64,000 nt of DNA from Poa pratensis (GCA_947311845.1 CAMZMU010000069.1:9816458-9880457), one strand, 5' to 3'; positions 34,043-45,640 are shown, counted from the first letter of the stretch. Program-made: numbers and translations. The notes: generated from the letters alone by a model not told the origin.

Positions 34043-34453
34043 AGAGTGGGCAGGGAGTTGGGAGCTAATATCACCCCTCTGGCGACGGACACGCTTCAGG
34101 ATTGGTGGCTGCAGACGAGAGGACGATGCAGAGGCTCGGAGAGGAAGCTGCTCGATGCACTGATATGTACTGGATGCCATGTTCTGTGGAAGAACAGAAA
34201 CGCTTGGTGTTTCAACAACACGAGACGTCAGTTCTCTGCGTCCAGGTTGGCGGAGCTGATCGTGGAGGAGTTCACCTTGCTGCGAACTTTGCGCAGGAGG
34301 GAGGAGGGAGCTAACATAAGTGCCGCGAGAGAGTAGTTCTATGTGTTTTGTATGGAGAAACCCTGGTTCCGGAGGTTGTTTCGGAGCCTGTCTTGTATTT
34401 AAACTCTGCCTTCTATAAAATTACGGTACGCAATTGCGTACTCTCTAAAAAAA
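34043..34453 (+). mobile_element. 5'-truncated L1-type LINE tail with 16-bp TSD
   Basis: It is inserted in Sirevirus pol between two copies of GAATATCAATAAGTTC (34027-34042 and 34454-34469) and ends in a short A-run. It encodes the conserved C-terminal end of plant LINE ORF2 (LWKNRNAWCFNN followed by a helix). Only about 410 bp were copied. Confidence 0.9.
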
Positions 34454-34469
34454 GAATATCAATAAGTTC

Positions 34470-35540
34470 CTCAATAGGAATAAGTTCTCCAACCCCCATA
34501 GTTCTTATGGCTTGAGATAGAGCTTCATCACCTACATCATCATGATCAATATGCCCCGCTTGGGAGCCATTATCCTCGTCAAACTCCACATTCATAGAAT
34601 CTTCAACACACCCGGTGGATATGTTGTAGACCCTATAAGCATGAGATTTTGCGGCAACCAACAAGTATACCATCAAAAGATCTAGATTCAAATTTAGCAA
34701 TTTTACAACCTTTAATGTACACATGGCATTTGCAACCAAAGACTCGAAAGTAAAATATGTTTGGCTTTTTACCGGTGAGGAGTTCATATGGTGTCTTGTC
34801 CATGAGAGGATGAAAGAATAGCCGGTTTGAGTAGTGACAAGCGGTGTTGATGGCTTCGGCCCAAAAGTTGTATGGGGAATGAAATTCGGCCAACATAGTT
34901 CTTGCCATATCAATAAGAGTGTGGTTCTTCCTTTCGGCGACACCATTTTGTTGGGGAGTATATGCAGCGGAATATTGGTGTTGAATGCCCTCCCCACTTA
35001 GGAAATCATCCATAGTGTAATTCTTGAACTCCGTACCATTGTCACTTATTATTGACAAAATCTTGGAGTCATATTGGCGTTGAACTAGGGTTGCAAAGTC
35101 AATGAATATCTTTTGAGTTTCACTCTTCCTCTTGATGTAGAAAGTCCAACAATATCTTGAATAATCATCCACAATCACCAAACAATATTTCTTGCCACCA
35201 AGACTATCATATGTGGGAGGCCCAAAAAGATCTATATGAAGGAGCTCCAAAGGCCCCTTAGTGGAGATAATGGTCTTCTTGGGGTGATTCTTTTCATGCA
35301 TCTTTCCGGCTATGCAAGCACTACAAGGACGATCTTTGAAAAAATTAACATCGGTTAGTCCTACCACGTGTCCACCCTTCACAAGAGTTTGTAAATTTCC
35401 ATACCGACATGGCCTAGCCGGCGATGCCAAAGCCATCCCTTGTCGGATTTAGCCATTAGACACGATGCAATTTGAGTGGTCTCTTTCGAGAAATCGACCA
35501 CATACAAACCGTTCTCACGAAATCCAACAAAGGCTACTTT
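34470..35540 (-). pseudogene. Sirevirus pol: GAG-pre-integrase and integrase
   Basis: On the - strand the order is a zinc-binding segment ending CSACIAGKMHEKNHPKKT, then HIDLFGPPTYDSLGGKKY, IVDDYSRYCWTFYIKRKS, SDNGTEF and QQNGVAERKNHTLIDMART. This keeps the DDE residues of Copia integrase and the QNGVAERKN signature. The frame continues to about 34633, where it shifts, and then to the LINE and Copia insertions. Confidence 0.92.
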
Positions 35541-35546
35541 AAGAGA

Positions 35547-36302
35547 TTATGTGAAAAGGATGGTCACGTGGTATTTATTAAAGATAATGGTGTAACCGAC
35601 ATTGCATAATTGACCTACGGAAAGTAAATTATATGAAAGGGATTCAACAAGGAGGACCTTCTCAATGGATAACTCCGGAGTGATCACTACCTTGCCATAT
35701 CCCAATACCTTAAGTCTTGCATTGTTCCCAACGGTGACATGAGAGAATGTGAGTAATTGTTTCAATAAGCCCTTTACTACTTCTTTGCTTCCGGTCATAT
35801 GAGATGAACACCCACTATCAATGAGCCATGAAGATCCACCGGAAGAAAAGCCCTACAAGAAATCAAGTCTTTGATTTAGGTACCCATTTTGGAATGGGTC
35901 CTCTTTTGTTAGTCACAAGGGTTTTGGAACCCAAATAGCATAGTGATAATCATCTCCATATGAAGTGCCAACATATTTAGCAAAAACACAACCATTTCTA
36001 GATTTCATAAGAACATATGAAGGGTTATATTTTCCCGCAAAATCATTGTGAGTGGCATTGCCCCTAGTGGCATCACCAATCACAATGGGGTTGGCATTCG
36101 TCTTAGCCAACTCCCCGTCCTTCACAAAAGCAATATCTTTGGAAGGGGAAGTAGGCGTCTTCTTGTTGTTGATCTTCTTGGAGTTAGGTGTAAACCCAAG
36201 TCCTTCCTTGCCAACCACTCCCTTTTGATTGATCAAAAGATCATTGAGGTTCTTCTCCCCTTGGATGCAAGTGGCTAGGCCCTTCTCAAGTTGGGCCTTC
36301 AA
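35547..36302 (-). pseudogene. Sirevirus pol: protease region
   Basis: The aspartic protease active site reads as a Ser-for-Thr variant of DTG, in DSGCSSHMTGS (about 35790-35830). It is followed by HVTVGNNARLKVLGYGKV and YNLLSVGQLCNVG. Upstream, YAKYVGTS and DDYHYAIWVPK are typical of the Sirevirus gag-protease linker. Short frame breaks occur near 35540 and 35830-35910. Confidence 0.85.
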
Positions 36303-38720
36303 CCTAGTGTTCTACTCCATGAGAGATGCTTTAAGACATAAGGGTTAGTAGCACAAGCATTTGCATCTTTATCATTGTGAGGAGTGGTGAAGCTAGCATA
36401 TATGAATTGAGCTTGTAGTTTAGCATGTGACTCCTTGAGCTTGGTGAGCTCACTTGAGGTCACCTTGTGGGTTTCCCTAAATTGCTCAAAATTCTCAAGA
36501 TCTACAAGCTCATCATTTTTAGTTTTTAGATCACAAGCAACTTGAATAAAGGTTTCACGGGTTTCTTTTGCCTTGAATAAATCCTTGGCTTGGGTCTCCT
36601 CAAGTTGCTCTCGGAATTGTTCCTCAACAAGTTGATCTTCTAGCTCACCAATTTTATCGGCATGATCACGTGCATGCCCCTCAAGCTCATAAATCATGTT
36701 CTCCTTCTCCTCAAGGAGGTGTTTGGCTTCTCCATATTGATACAAGAGAGCCTCAACCATTTTCTTGGTTGGACCTTGGAGCTTGTTTACAAAGCAGGTA
36801 ATTGAATCTTCTTTCTCTTCATTTTTCCCTACATCCTCAACACAATCCAAGAGAGATGGTTTAGAGGCGATAGTAATTTTAGGTGGGGAATTCACCTTGG
36901 TTTCCTTGGCCATGAGGCACATGGGCTTGGATCTTGTTGTCATTTGGAGTGGAGAAGAGGGGTGCCAATGAAGGAGGAAGGTTGCCCATTGCAAGAGCAG
37001 CCATCCCCACTTCCTCACTTGTATCGTCATCCTCCTCCTCACCTCCGGACTCATACTCCTCATGTGTTGCGATGACAAGAGCCTTTTGAGGAGCTCTCTT
37101 GATGAAGGCCTTGGGCTTGGAGGCGTACTTGTTCTTCTTTAAGATGAGTTGGCCTCCATAAGCTTCTCTTCTCTCATAGGGGCAATCCATCACAAGGTGA
37201 TTGTCCTTTCCACAATTAAAGCACATTCTTTTCACCGGTGGGGAGGTGTTTCTCTTGAAATTCTTTTTGTTCCAAAACTTAGTGGCGGCAAGAGCAAGAA
37301 CCTCATTGAGTTCACCCTCCAAATCTTCTTCATGATAAACACTTGTGCTTTCTTCATATCTTGGATGTTCTCCCACATGAGCCTTCAAAGCAAGGTTCTT
37401 AGTGCCACGAGTTTGGTTGATGGAAGACTTAGAAGTGGCCTTCAAGGTATCATAGGTGATGAATTGTGCCAAGAGGTCATTGGAAGACATTGTTGTGTAG
37501 TCAGCTCTAGCATGAAGATTCATCACCATATTTTCATTGTATGGAACCATGGTCTTGAGGAACTTGGACTTGACCCATTCATCATCCATATCCTTCTTTC
37601 CATTCTCCCTCATGGTTATACCTGGGCATTTCTCGGGCCGGGCCGGGCCGAAAAAAGTCCATCGCAGAAAAACCCAGGCCCGAGCCCGGCCCGGCCCGAC
37701 AGTCGGGCTGCAGAAATCGGGACGAGCCCGGCCCGAGCCCGACAAAGCCTGACTAGACCCGACTAGCCCGGCCCGATCCTTGCTGAATTCTTGTTTTCGT
37801 TAAGCCCGAGCCCAACCCGACATGTGTATCGGGCCCAAAATTTAGGCCCGAGCTCAGCCCGACAATTCCAGGCCGGGTCGTGTTGGGCTGGTCGGGTCGG
37901 GCTGCCCATGCCCAGGTATGCTCATGGTCACAACAAGCTTAGTGAGTCTTCAGAAGAGATCATTGGGAGTCTCATCTTCTAGCATTATGAAATTGTCAAC
38001 TTGATGTTGAAGGATAGCTATGTTGGAGCATTGAATGCCTTCATTTCCTTCATATACAGATTCAAGGTAAACCTAAGCCTCCTTGGCGGTTTTGAGATTC
38101 CGCACATGATCTTCATCATTGGCGGACATGGCACTCTCGAGAATGTATTTGGCGTTTGCATCAAGTTGCTCATCAATCTCTTCTTGCTTTGTCAAGTTGT
38201 TGGGATCAACCGGATTGTAACCATGTACAACCACCCTCCAAAGGTGCAGTGAACAGCTGCGAAAATAAGACTCCATAGATTTCTTCCAAGAAAAATAACG
38301 AGTATTATCAAGCTTAGGAGGAGGTCTACTTTGGTTGTTTATATGAGGTTGGGTGGGTGGAACTTGAGTGAGATATGAACTAGGTGGAGCAAAGTTAAGA
38401 GGGGGCTTTTCAGTACTTTTAGCTTTCTCTTTATCAGCCAAGGACTCACCAATAGAGGCATTGGTTGATGAAGAAGCATTTTGATTATTAGTGACCCGAG
38501 TATACACATCGTCCACCATTTTGCCTCTCATGAACCCAAAGAGGTCAATCATGGCTTTCATGGTGACTGGGGCATTATCATCGGGTAGGGTTATCCCCGC
38601 TTCACTTAGTTCTTTCTCAAGTTGTTCTTGATCAATTTTATCTTGTTGTTCTTTAGCAAGTTTTACTTCCTCCTCGGTAGTCAGCCTCCTCTTTAGGCTG
38701 TATAAGCCCTTAACAAAGAG
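36303..38720 (-). pseudogene. Sirevirus gag with CCHC knuckle and coiled coil
   Basis: From the 5' side (38720 downward) come a charged N terminus, the matrix-like domain (PPPKLDNTRYFSWKKSMESY, GYNPVDPNNLTKQEE), the capsid-like region (YTTMSSNDLLAQFITYDTLK), the zinc knuckle CFNCGKDNHLVMDC near 37210 and a long heptad-rich coiled coil (about 36850-36350). The coiled-coil C terminus is a Sirevirus trait. Breaks are the 304-bp hAT insertion at 37617-37920 and a frameshift near 36900-37000. Confidence 0.88.
37617..37920. mobile_element. hAT-like MITE in gag, TSD CTCATGGT
   Basis: The ends TATACCTGGGCAT / ATGCCCAGGTATG form inverted repeats flanked by 8-bp duplications CTCATGGT (37609-37616 and 37921-37928). 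The interior is built of CGGGCCGGGCC and CCCGAGCCC runs, a composition seen in some Ac-like hAT derivatives. Removing it and one TSD restores continuous gag sequence. Confidence 0.88.
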
Positions 38721-38721
38721 A

Positions 38722-38738
38722 CGTTGCTCTGATACCAA
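38722..38738 (-). other. Sirevirus primer binding site (tRNA-iMet)
   Basis: On the - strand TTGGTATCAGAGCAACG follows the 5' LTR. TGGTATCAGAGC is complementary to the 3' end of initiator methionine tRNA. Confidence 0.92.
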
Positions 38739-38739
38739 T

Positions 38740-39993
38740 TGAAAGGATCGGGTAGGTTGACTAGAGGGGGGGGGTGAATAGGCAACTACAAATTTTCTTT
38801 TTCTTTTAATCAAATTGAGGTATTGCTCAAATATAAGTTCTCTAGATATGCAACTAGGTGAACAATCCTATACACAAGCTAGCAAGATATTCTAAACAAG
38901 TTAAGCTAGCAATACAAGTAAAGAAAGGTTAAGAGATAACCACACGGTGATGCGGAGATGATTCCCGAAGTTCACTTCCCAATGGAAGTTATGTCTTCGT
39001 TGGAGTTGTGTGGGGTCACAAGTGAGCCCGAATAGCCTTGATATGGCACACCGTATCTCCCTCGTGATATCCTCCAATGAGGAGTTCCACGAGACACTAT
39101 ATGATGCCCTCGAGGTCGGCAACAAACCTTTACAAGGATGAGGCACACTCCACAACCGAATTGGAGGCTCTCACCGAATTCCCACGGCTCCCAAAGCCAC
39201 AAGAATCACAAGGCCGGGGCACGTCTCCACAACTCAATTGGAGGCTCCGGCTAGTCCCCGCGGCTCCCAAAGCCACAAGAACGACCAACGACCGTCTAGG
39301 GTTCCAATGAACCCAAGAGTAACAAGTTCCTCAAAGGAATGGATGGGGAAATCAAATCGCTTTGGTGGAAGTGTAGATCTAGGTCAACTCTCCCAAGTCC
39401 TAGAAGGACCAGGTGTTTGAGTGGGTAGGGAGAGAGACCTTGGAGTTTCAAGCTTGCAACAATGGTGGGTGAGATATTTCTGGTTGTGGTACCTGTCTTG
39501 GAGAAGAAGAGGTGCCTTAAATAGGTCCACTGAAAAATTAGCCGTTTAGGACAGAATCGTGCAATTCGGAATGCATCCGGATTTGACTCAAAATTCCAAG
39601 TCGGTCGGAATAATCCGACATCATCCGGAATTCCGGACCAAATCCGAACCATTCGGATTTCGTCCAGATTTGCCTGTTTTTTAGCAGATCTATTTCCTGT
39701 CTATTTCCAACAAGGTTGAAGGAAGGCTGTGGGGTGCAAATATGGTTTGTGGGTATACAAAAGATTTTGCCAAGCTTTCCAAAGAGTAACCCCTCTTGAT
39801 AGTACGGCTTCCCTATGACTCAATAAATTAAATCTACAGGACACCGGCTTCGATATTTTTCCTTCTTGAGGGGTCAACCATTGTCATGTGCATTTCATCA
39901 ATTGTACCTGTAGTACTTTAGCACATGGTAAGATCATCACTTATGTTGTTAACAAACACCCAAAACTTAGATTAGAAGACTCATGTCCTTTCA
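38740..39993 (-). repeat. Sirevirus 5' LTR
   Basis: 1254 bp, collinear with 6538-8083. It has the same CGG-palindrome block (about 39560-39670) upstream, in its own orientation, of CTATTTAAGG (about 39510-39525). The flanking CTAAT at 39994-39998 matches the far side at 6533-6537. Confidence 0.93.
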
Positions 39994-40083
39994 CTAATTT
40001 AACGGGACATCCCAATTTTCATTAGAGGCCCATTAAACCGGGATGAAGGGAGTATAGACCTCGACCGTAGCCATCTCGGAGAA

Positions 40084-40263
40084 AAAAAAGGAGCAATCAA
40101 AGAATTAGAGAAAGATCTACAAAAGGAAATTCACTCTGTAAACCAAAAACTTAATATTTCTATCGAAAAAGTTAAAGAACCTTATAGACAGCCTAACATT
40201 CTTGCAGAATATATAGCTTTCCAATTAAAAAATAGAGTTTCATTCCGAAAGGCAATGAAAAAA
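40084..40263 (+). pseudogene. rps3: Plastid rps3 fragment in nuclear DNA (NUPT)
   Basis: Sixty codons are open and read as grass chloroplast ribosomal protein S3: [51 protein letters not shown]. The similarity starts and stops abruptly, with no plastid neighbours on either side that I can recognise. Plastid S3 is part of the 30S subunit. This copy lacks both ends of the gene and is a nuclear integrant. Confidence 0.85.
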
Positions 40264-40776
40264 AGAAAATCCACCAAACATATTGTAGAGAAAGCAGAGG
40301 CATTTTCTCATAAAAATAATAGATAGGCTTGCGAGATTTGACAAGAGGGATATAGAAGGACAATCTTAGTGTTCTAGGCACATCCAATGGAAAGATCAGA
40401 ACTACATCTTCATTGGATATGGTTCGAATCATAACATTCAAAATCCTCAAATACGTGATAAATTCACATCAAGATATATGATCAAAGAATAAATATATGG
40501 AGGTGGCAGTTATACCACTATGTTTTAGAAAACTAACTTAGGGCCACATCTTTATTAATATATTTGGGTCATGTGAGTCATACCCATTTTGGCATATCAT
40601 TTACAATGAAGTAAAGGCTATACAAGTTGTCGTCGAGGAAACATGCATTGGGAAGACAAGACCATATACAATAAGTAGTAGTACAAGAAAGAAACATTCC
40701 GAAGCTGACTAACAAAGGTCGTCTATATATTCACACTAGGGTATATATATGGATTCATGAATTGAAGGGTGAAAAG
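40264..40776. other. Intergenic, nothing recognised
   Basis: AT-rich sequence with no gene. The part following the rps3 fragment could be more organelle-derived or filler DNA, but I could not place it. Confidence 0.4.
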
Positions 40777-41189
40777 TATCTAGTGCTCCCACTCCTTAGT
40801 GTGCTCCCTATCCTACCACTAAGAAAAACATTTTTACATGGGTCAAAAAAATTCTACGAAAAATTATGGATGTCCACAAGGTATGTTTCTACAACCTCTA
40901 AAAATTTCAGCTCCAAATTCTAAATGAACATTGACAAACAAAAAAGACAAATCAGACATGAATAGTGTCATGGGTGTCAAAAAAGACAAAAACCAACAAA
41001 TGACACTATTCATGGCAAATTTGTCTTTTTTGTTTCTCAATTAATTCAACTTTGGAACTGAAATTTTTGGAGGTTGTACAAACATACATTGTGAACATCC
41101 ACAATTTTTCGTATTTTTTTGAAACATTTGAAATTGACTTTCTTTGCGGTAGGACGGGTGCACCCTAAGGGCTGGGAGCACCGGATATC
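40777..41189. mobile_element. Foldback MITE with arms of about 150-200 bp
   Basis: The left arm (TATCTAGTGCTCCCACTCC...) pairs with the right arm (reverse complement ATATCCGGTGCTCCCAGCCC...) through matching blocks: GTCAAAAAAATTCTACGAAAA, GGATGTCCACAAGGTATGTT and CAACCTCTAAAAATTTCAG. The centre is an AT-rich loop with GACAAA repeats. No clear target duplication was found, so the superfamily is unassigned. Confidence 0.75.
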
Positions 41190-41831
41190 TTCTCCTCACT
41201 TCTCAGTACAGGGTGTGTCCCGATTAGCAGAGTGTCCGTTACTAAAATTACAATATCAAAATAGTACGCTCTAGAACCAACGGTCTTCAATGTACTACAT
41301 TTCGACCATCATTTTTTATGAAAATGTGTGCACAAAAGATGTTTGGAAATGTGTTATGGCAATTTTGATGATTATGTTCAGTTTGACCATTCTAGACTAG
41401 AGCAAAGCTTTAAAAAAGTGTTGATCCAACCAAGTCAATCCGTTTTCCCTACTTTGTTCGTAGTTATTTCCGTCGTTTATTCAGTCTTAAACTCTTAATT
41501 ACCTTTCTTGGACGTGAAGGACAAAAATGTACTCGTATGTGTTTTTACTCTGATGAAGTTGCACCAACCACATGAAGGATCTACAGGATGGGCATACAGT
41601 TGCGGAAACTGTTCTTACAAGCGCGATTGCACGGTCGCGATTGTTGCATGACTGATCGATGATTGCCTGGGTGCCACAATTTACTCGGAAAATCCCGGTC
41701 AAATTTGGGCGCAGATGCCCAAGATTAATCACAAGCCCGGAGATCCCTTCCCATGTGCCGTCACCTGCATGCCACCGCCGACATTGATACCCACAAAAGA
41801 AAATGCTGCTAGAATTCACGTCGCCCACCAG
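41190..41831. other. Intergenic / 3' flank of WRC gene
   Basis: No ORF with recognisable domains. It contains the presumed 3' UTR of the - strand WRC gene at its right end. Confidence 0.4.
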
Positions 41832-43249
41832 CTAATACCGTCCCAGTCCCGGTTCCTCGGTCTTGACCACCGCCGTGGTCACCGCACCGACGGCGACGGC
41901 AACGGGTATCCTAGTAGCCCTGTGCTCGGTACGGCCGAGCTGGCCCGGGCCACCCCGTCCGCCACCGGTAGCGGCAGCTGCGGCGGCGCGCATCCGGCCC
42001 TTGCCGAGGTGGTGCTCGCACAGCGAGTAGCCGACGAGCGTCGGCTGGCTGCAGCGCCACCTCGGCCGTTCACGCGGCTGCACCGCGACCCCTCCAACAG
42101 CACCGCTGGGCCACGCCGTTTCTTGGGCCCACCGCCGCTCCCCTCGCTGCCACTGGTCTTCTCATTCTTCACGGCCAGCATCGGCGCCGCTATGCCGTTT
42201 GTCACGGGCACTTCCATCTTCACCGCCTGCTCGCCAAGGCGGCCGGTGCAATCCACGTCCACCTTCCAGTCCCCGCCGCTATGGCCATTCACCAAGCCTC
42301 TGCAAGTGCAAGAAAATGCATAATCGATCTCACATTCTCGTTACACAAACAAACCTCAAACTAGTATTAGCACTGATCAATCAAAATCTGACTAACTAAA
42401 CAGATACTAGGAGTAGGTGGCACGGCATGATGGCAATGTGCACTAGAGGCCAAGGCTACGCAAGGAAACAAACAACCAAACGAACAGGCTGTGTGCTCGA
42501 TGCCTCGATGCCTCGATCGACCGATCGATCATCAAAAGAAACCAAACAAATCCACGACCAAGATGGCAACAGGGAAGCGCCTATGTAATGAGTCATGGGC
42601 GGGTGGATGGGAGAACATGCCTACAGGGCCGTTTTGTCTGACAGGTAAGCGTATGTGCTAAAATAAAATAACAATTGGATCCGGCCATGTCCTAGACTCA
42701 AGCTGGCACTATGAAACAGTAGGACACAGGAGACAGATACTAACAGAAAGATACTAAAAATAAAATGTACAGAGCTGTGTGCTCTTCTCGATCTTTTTGC
42801 GCTTGTTTAATCCATCCATACCTCCTATGAAGATCATCGGCTCCCTGTTCTGCACCCGGGCTCTCGACGCAACCCACTGCATTGTCCTGGAGAATCGATC
42901 GAAACCAATAAAAATAACAACCTGGTTTAAGTAACATGATGTCTAGATCTGCACCAGCAGCAACATGGGTGCAAGAACGAGGGTGCACGAAACAAATGAA
43001 ATGAAGAAACAGGCAGACCTGCGGCAATGCGAGGCGCCTGGCCACCGACGGTCTCAGGCCGAGATCCACATTGGCAGCATGCAGATGCGGCGGCCTCCCC
43101 TCCTCGAGGCCACGACGTTCTTGGCTCCTCTCCGCATTCCGTGGGGTTTGTTGGGGCGCGATGGATGTGGACGGATCTGAGTGCAGCTGCTGGAGCAAGA
43201 AGGACGGGGAGGAGGAGGGGGAGGCCTGTGGCCTCCTCCTGATCCTCAT
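41832..43249 (-). CDS. WRC-domain protein, three exons, 1-bp frameshift in the WRC motif
   Basis: Exon 1 (43249-43019) starts MRIRRRPQAS and ends PQ before a GT. It contains HAANVDLGLRPSVA. Exon 2 is 42886-42822 and exon 3 is 42299-41832 (stop TAG). Exon 3 has acidic and Gly-rich stretches, a basic GGPKKRRGP nuclear-localisation-like cluster and the WRC zinc-binding motif, pattern C-x9-C-x10-C-x2-H. RCSRVNGRG and WRCSQPTLVGYSLCEHHLGK lie in adjacent frames, so one base is missing near 42058-42062. The coding sum (764 bp) is one short of a multiple of three. WRC proteins are plant nuclear DNA-binding or regulatory proteins, related through this domain to growth-regulating factors. The start was chosen at the family-like MRIRRR; an upstream in-frame ATG at 43270 is less likely. 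The clean remainder suggests a very recent lesion or a sequence error. Confidence 0.8.
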
Positions 43250-43440
43250 GGATGAGATGAGAGAGAGCAATGGTGGAGGAGGAGGAAGAGATTTGGGGAG
43301 GGTGCAAATTAAAGATGGGGGGCTTTTGGTGTTTGGCTTGCTTTTTTATGCCTCATCATGCCTGCATTTATTTATGGAGGAGGAGGAAGGAAGCCAGTAG
43401 TAAAATAGAATAGTAGTAGATGGTGCAGTTTTCAGCACTG
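43250..43440 (-). promoter_or_regulatory. WRC gene 5' UTR and core promoter (putative)
   Basis: On the - strand a CT-rich leader (CATTGCTCTCTCTCATC) lies upstream of the start. GGCATAAAAAAG near 43343-43354 could serve as a TATA box about 95-105 bp upstream of the ATG. This placement is inferred. Confidence 0.4.
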
Positions 43441-44930
43441 CCTGCTGTCTGGCTTTGGCTCGGCATGCAGCACGTGCATCCGATGGCTCTGCGGCCCAGG
43501 AGGGCCGTCGATGGCCGTCAGATTGGGAAATGGACGGCGAGGATTGGTTGTTGGGCGGCTTGTCCGAGCATGGACCGATCTGATTCGGTCGATCCGTGGT
43601 GCATGGTGGATCGATGGGGGCACGAGATATTGCGAGTGGGTGGTGCAACTGGTTTGCAAATTGCACGCATTTTAGGCTCATGTGGAGCTGTTCTATAGAT
43701 GCGGGTGGCCGGGCGGAAAAAAGGATTTTTATATATAATTTCGAAAATAATACACATTTTCAGATCTAAGGCACCGTCGGCCGTGCCAGGGCCGAAAAGA
43801 TGTATTCGGTGTAGCCCGAACAGAACCGGTAATTAAGATTGTCGTGTAAACGCTGACTCGAAAAGTTAGATTTTTTACAATTTGCTCCGCTCTCGCTTTT
43901 CTGCGTAACCGCCCTATATCTGCCATCCATTTTGTTCCCGCCATGTTTCTCCCGTTTATTGTCTTCCCGCCACATGTCTCCCGCCATCTTTCTTCGGCCT
44001 TCTTCTGTTTTGGCTCCTCTTATATAACCCCCAACATATGTTGTGATGTTGCGGTGTGTTGGTTGGGTATCTCGGGCTAGCATTGGAAAGATGTTTAATT
44101 TGATCCTTCTAATCATGGTTTCCACTCATTTTATGTCCACTTGTCTTCTGGAAGGTGCCACAAGAATGAGTTTGGGTAATACGAGGGAAGGAATTCCACG
44201 AGTTGGGCATATATTTGTGTTGTTGCCCCACCAGGCTTTTTCTCGTTTTGTGCTTTCTGTTGTGTTCTCAAATCTTGTATGGATGTGATTGCTTTATATA
44301 TAAAGCGCAGCTAAAGCCTGTTTCAAGATTTTTTTTAGAAATAACAACATGTAAATAAACATAAATGACTATGATGAAGCGGGGTGATGAGTTGTGTGAT
44401 TAAATTTTTCTGGACCAACTCAACATTATCAAGAGTTCAAGATACAACATAGAGCCTTATTGATTTGACTCGAATGTGTGCAGGATCAAATAGGAAATTT
44501 TAGAACATGTGAATTTTGTTTGAAATGGTTCAATTCTAAAAAATGATCATGCATACTGAACACAAAATAATAAAGTTGAATAGAAAGTGGATGTTTCTAT
44601 ACCATTCGATTGACAATTCTTGCCACTCCACCATAATAAAAGCAATGACAGATAGAGTAACAAGTCGGTCGGTTCCCACGGATCTCTATCTAACCTGCCC
44701 TAAGTGAAAAAGAGGAATAAGATTGATTTGAATTTCTCGACAATGTAATATGCTTGTTGTACATAACTTTTTGTGATCTCCATGGACATACATGCTAAAA
44801 AAAATAGCGTTGGACATACATGCTATTTTTTAGCATTGGACAAACATGCTAATTAATTCCTCCGACCATGACCACAAAACCGTGCGGATGCTTGTGGCGA
44901 GGCCTTGTGGATCTATATGGGAACGGGTTC
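43441..44930. other. Intergenic, nothing recognised
   Basis: The small open frame at 44043-44288 (81 codons) has no known motif. A short palindromic repeat of GGACATACATGCTA occurs around 44785-44850. No transposon end could be defined. Confidence 0.35.
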
Positions 44931-45640
44931 CATCAGGGTATATGAGAGTAAAGAAAAAAGCATTACTGCCGATGTTTTCAATACCAACTTTTTGTAAATA
45001 ATTGTAAACCACAAAAAGAAATAGAGCAATGGTTGGAGAATGTTTTTATTAGTGGTGGAGCTCACTAAGAGACGAACTAACTCTACAACGAAATACGAGT
45101 TGCTTCATGGCAGAGAAAAAACAACAAAAAATACATTAAATTTGTGAAGTTGTTAAAGTTTATTGCAATGGCTTGAATGCAATACTTGGATGTTTTAAAT
45201 TACATGGCTATGAATCGATTGCAAAATGCTAATGAGATTTTTTTGCTAAGGATATGATTACATGAGTTGTGATGTGGTCCACATGGAAATTAAGAATTGA
45301 CATATATTGTGGCTAGGAAATGTGGTTTGTTTTGCAGTTGATGTGGCGGAGGATGTTGAACTTTCTAAATAATGGAAAATTATATGTCGCAAAAAGAATA
45401 TCGTGTTGCTGGATAGATGTCAAATTCCATCGGGGTATATGAGAGTAAGGAAAGCATTATCATCGATGTTTTCGATATCAAACTTGTGTAAATATATGTG
45501 GACCATAAAAGAGAGAGATATCGGTGCTTTAGTAGAAGCCATATAGTTGGGTTAGTTTTATTACCGTCGGAGCTCACGAGGAGACACACTAACACTATAA
45601 AAACAATCTTAGAGCAAAAACAACAACAAAAGCCATTTTT
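44931..45640. repeat. Diverged direct repeat, two copies about 500 bp apart
   Basis: 44931-45135 and 45429-45640 share in order TTCCATC-GGGTATATGAGAG, AAAGCATTA, GATGTTTTC-ATA-CAA, TTTTTATTA/TTTTATTACC, GGAGCTCAC and AACAACAA. The copies carry many substitutions and indels. Their identity is unknown; they may be terminal repeats of an old element or a local duplication. Confidence 0.6.

Larger units (their letters stand above)
6538..39993 (-). mobile_element. Sirevirus-type Ty1/Copia retrotransposon, 33.5 kb with nested insertions
   Basis: Two LTRs in the same orientation (6538-8083 and 38740-39993) both run TGAAAGGAT...GTCCTTTCA on the + strand and are bracketed by the 5-bp duplication CTAAT (6533-6537 and 39994-39998). 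This proves that they belong to one insertion. Read on the - strand the order is 5' LTR, tRNA-iMet primer site, gag with CCHC knuckle, protease, integrase, RT, RNase H, an additional ORF, polypurine tract and 3' LTR. The order IN-RT makes it Copia. The downstream ORF, coiled-coil gag C terminus, AAAAAGGGGGAGA tract and CGG-palindrome-rich LTRs point to the Sirevirus lineage. Several frameshifts, stops and insertions leave it dead. Confidence 0.9.

Noticed and set aside
37620..37920. CGGGCC-rich repeats as a CpG island or promoter
   Set aside because: The stretch is bounded by inverted ends and an 8-bp target duplication, so it is a hAT-like insertion in gag.
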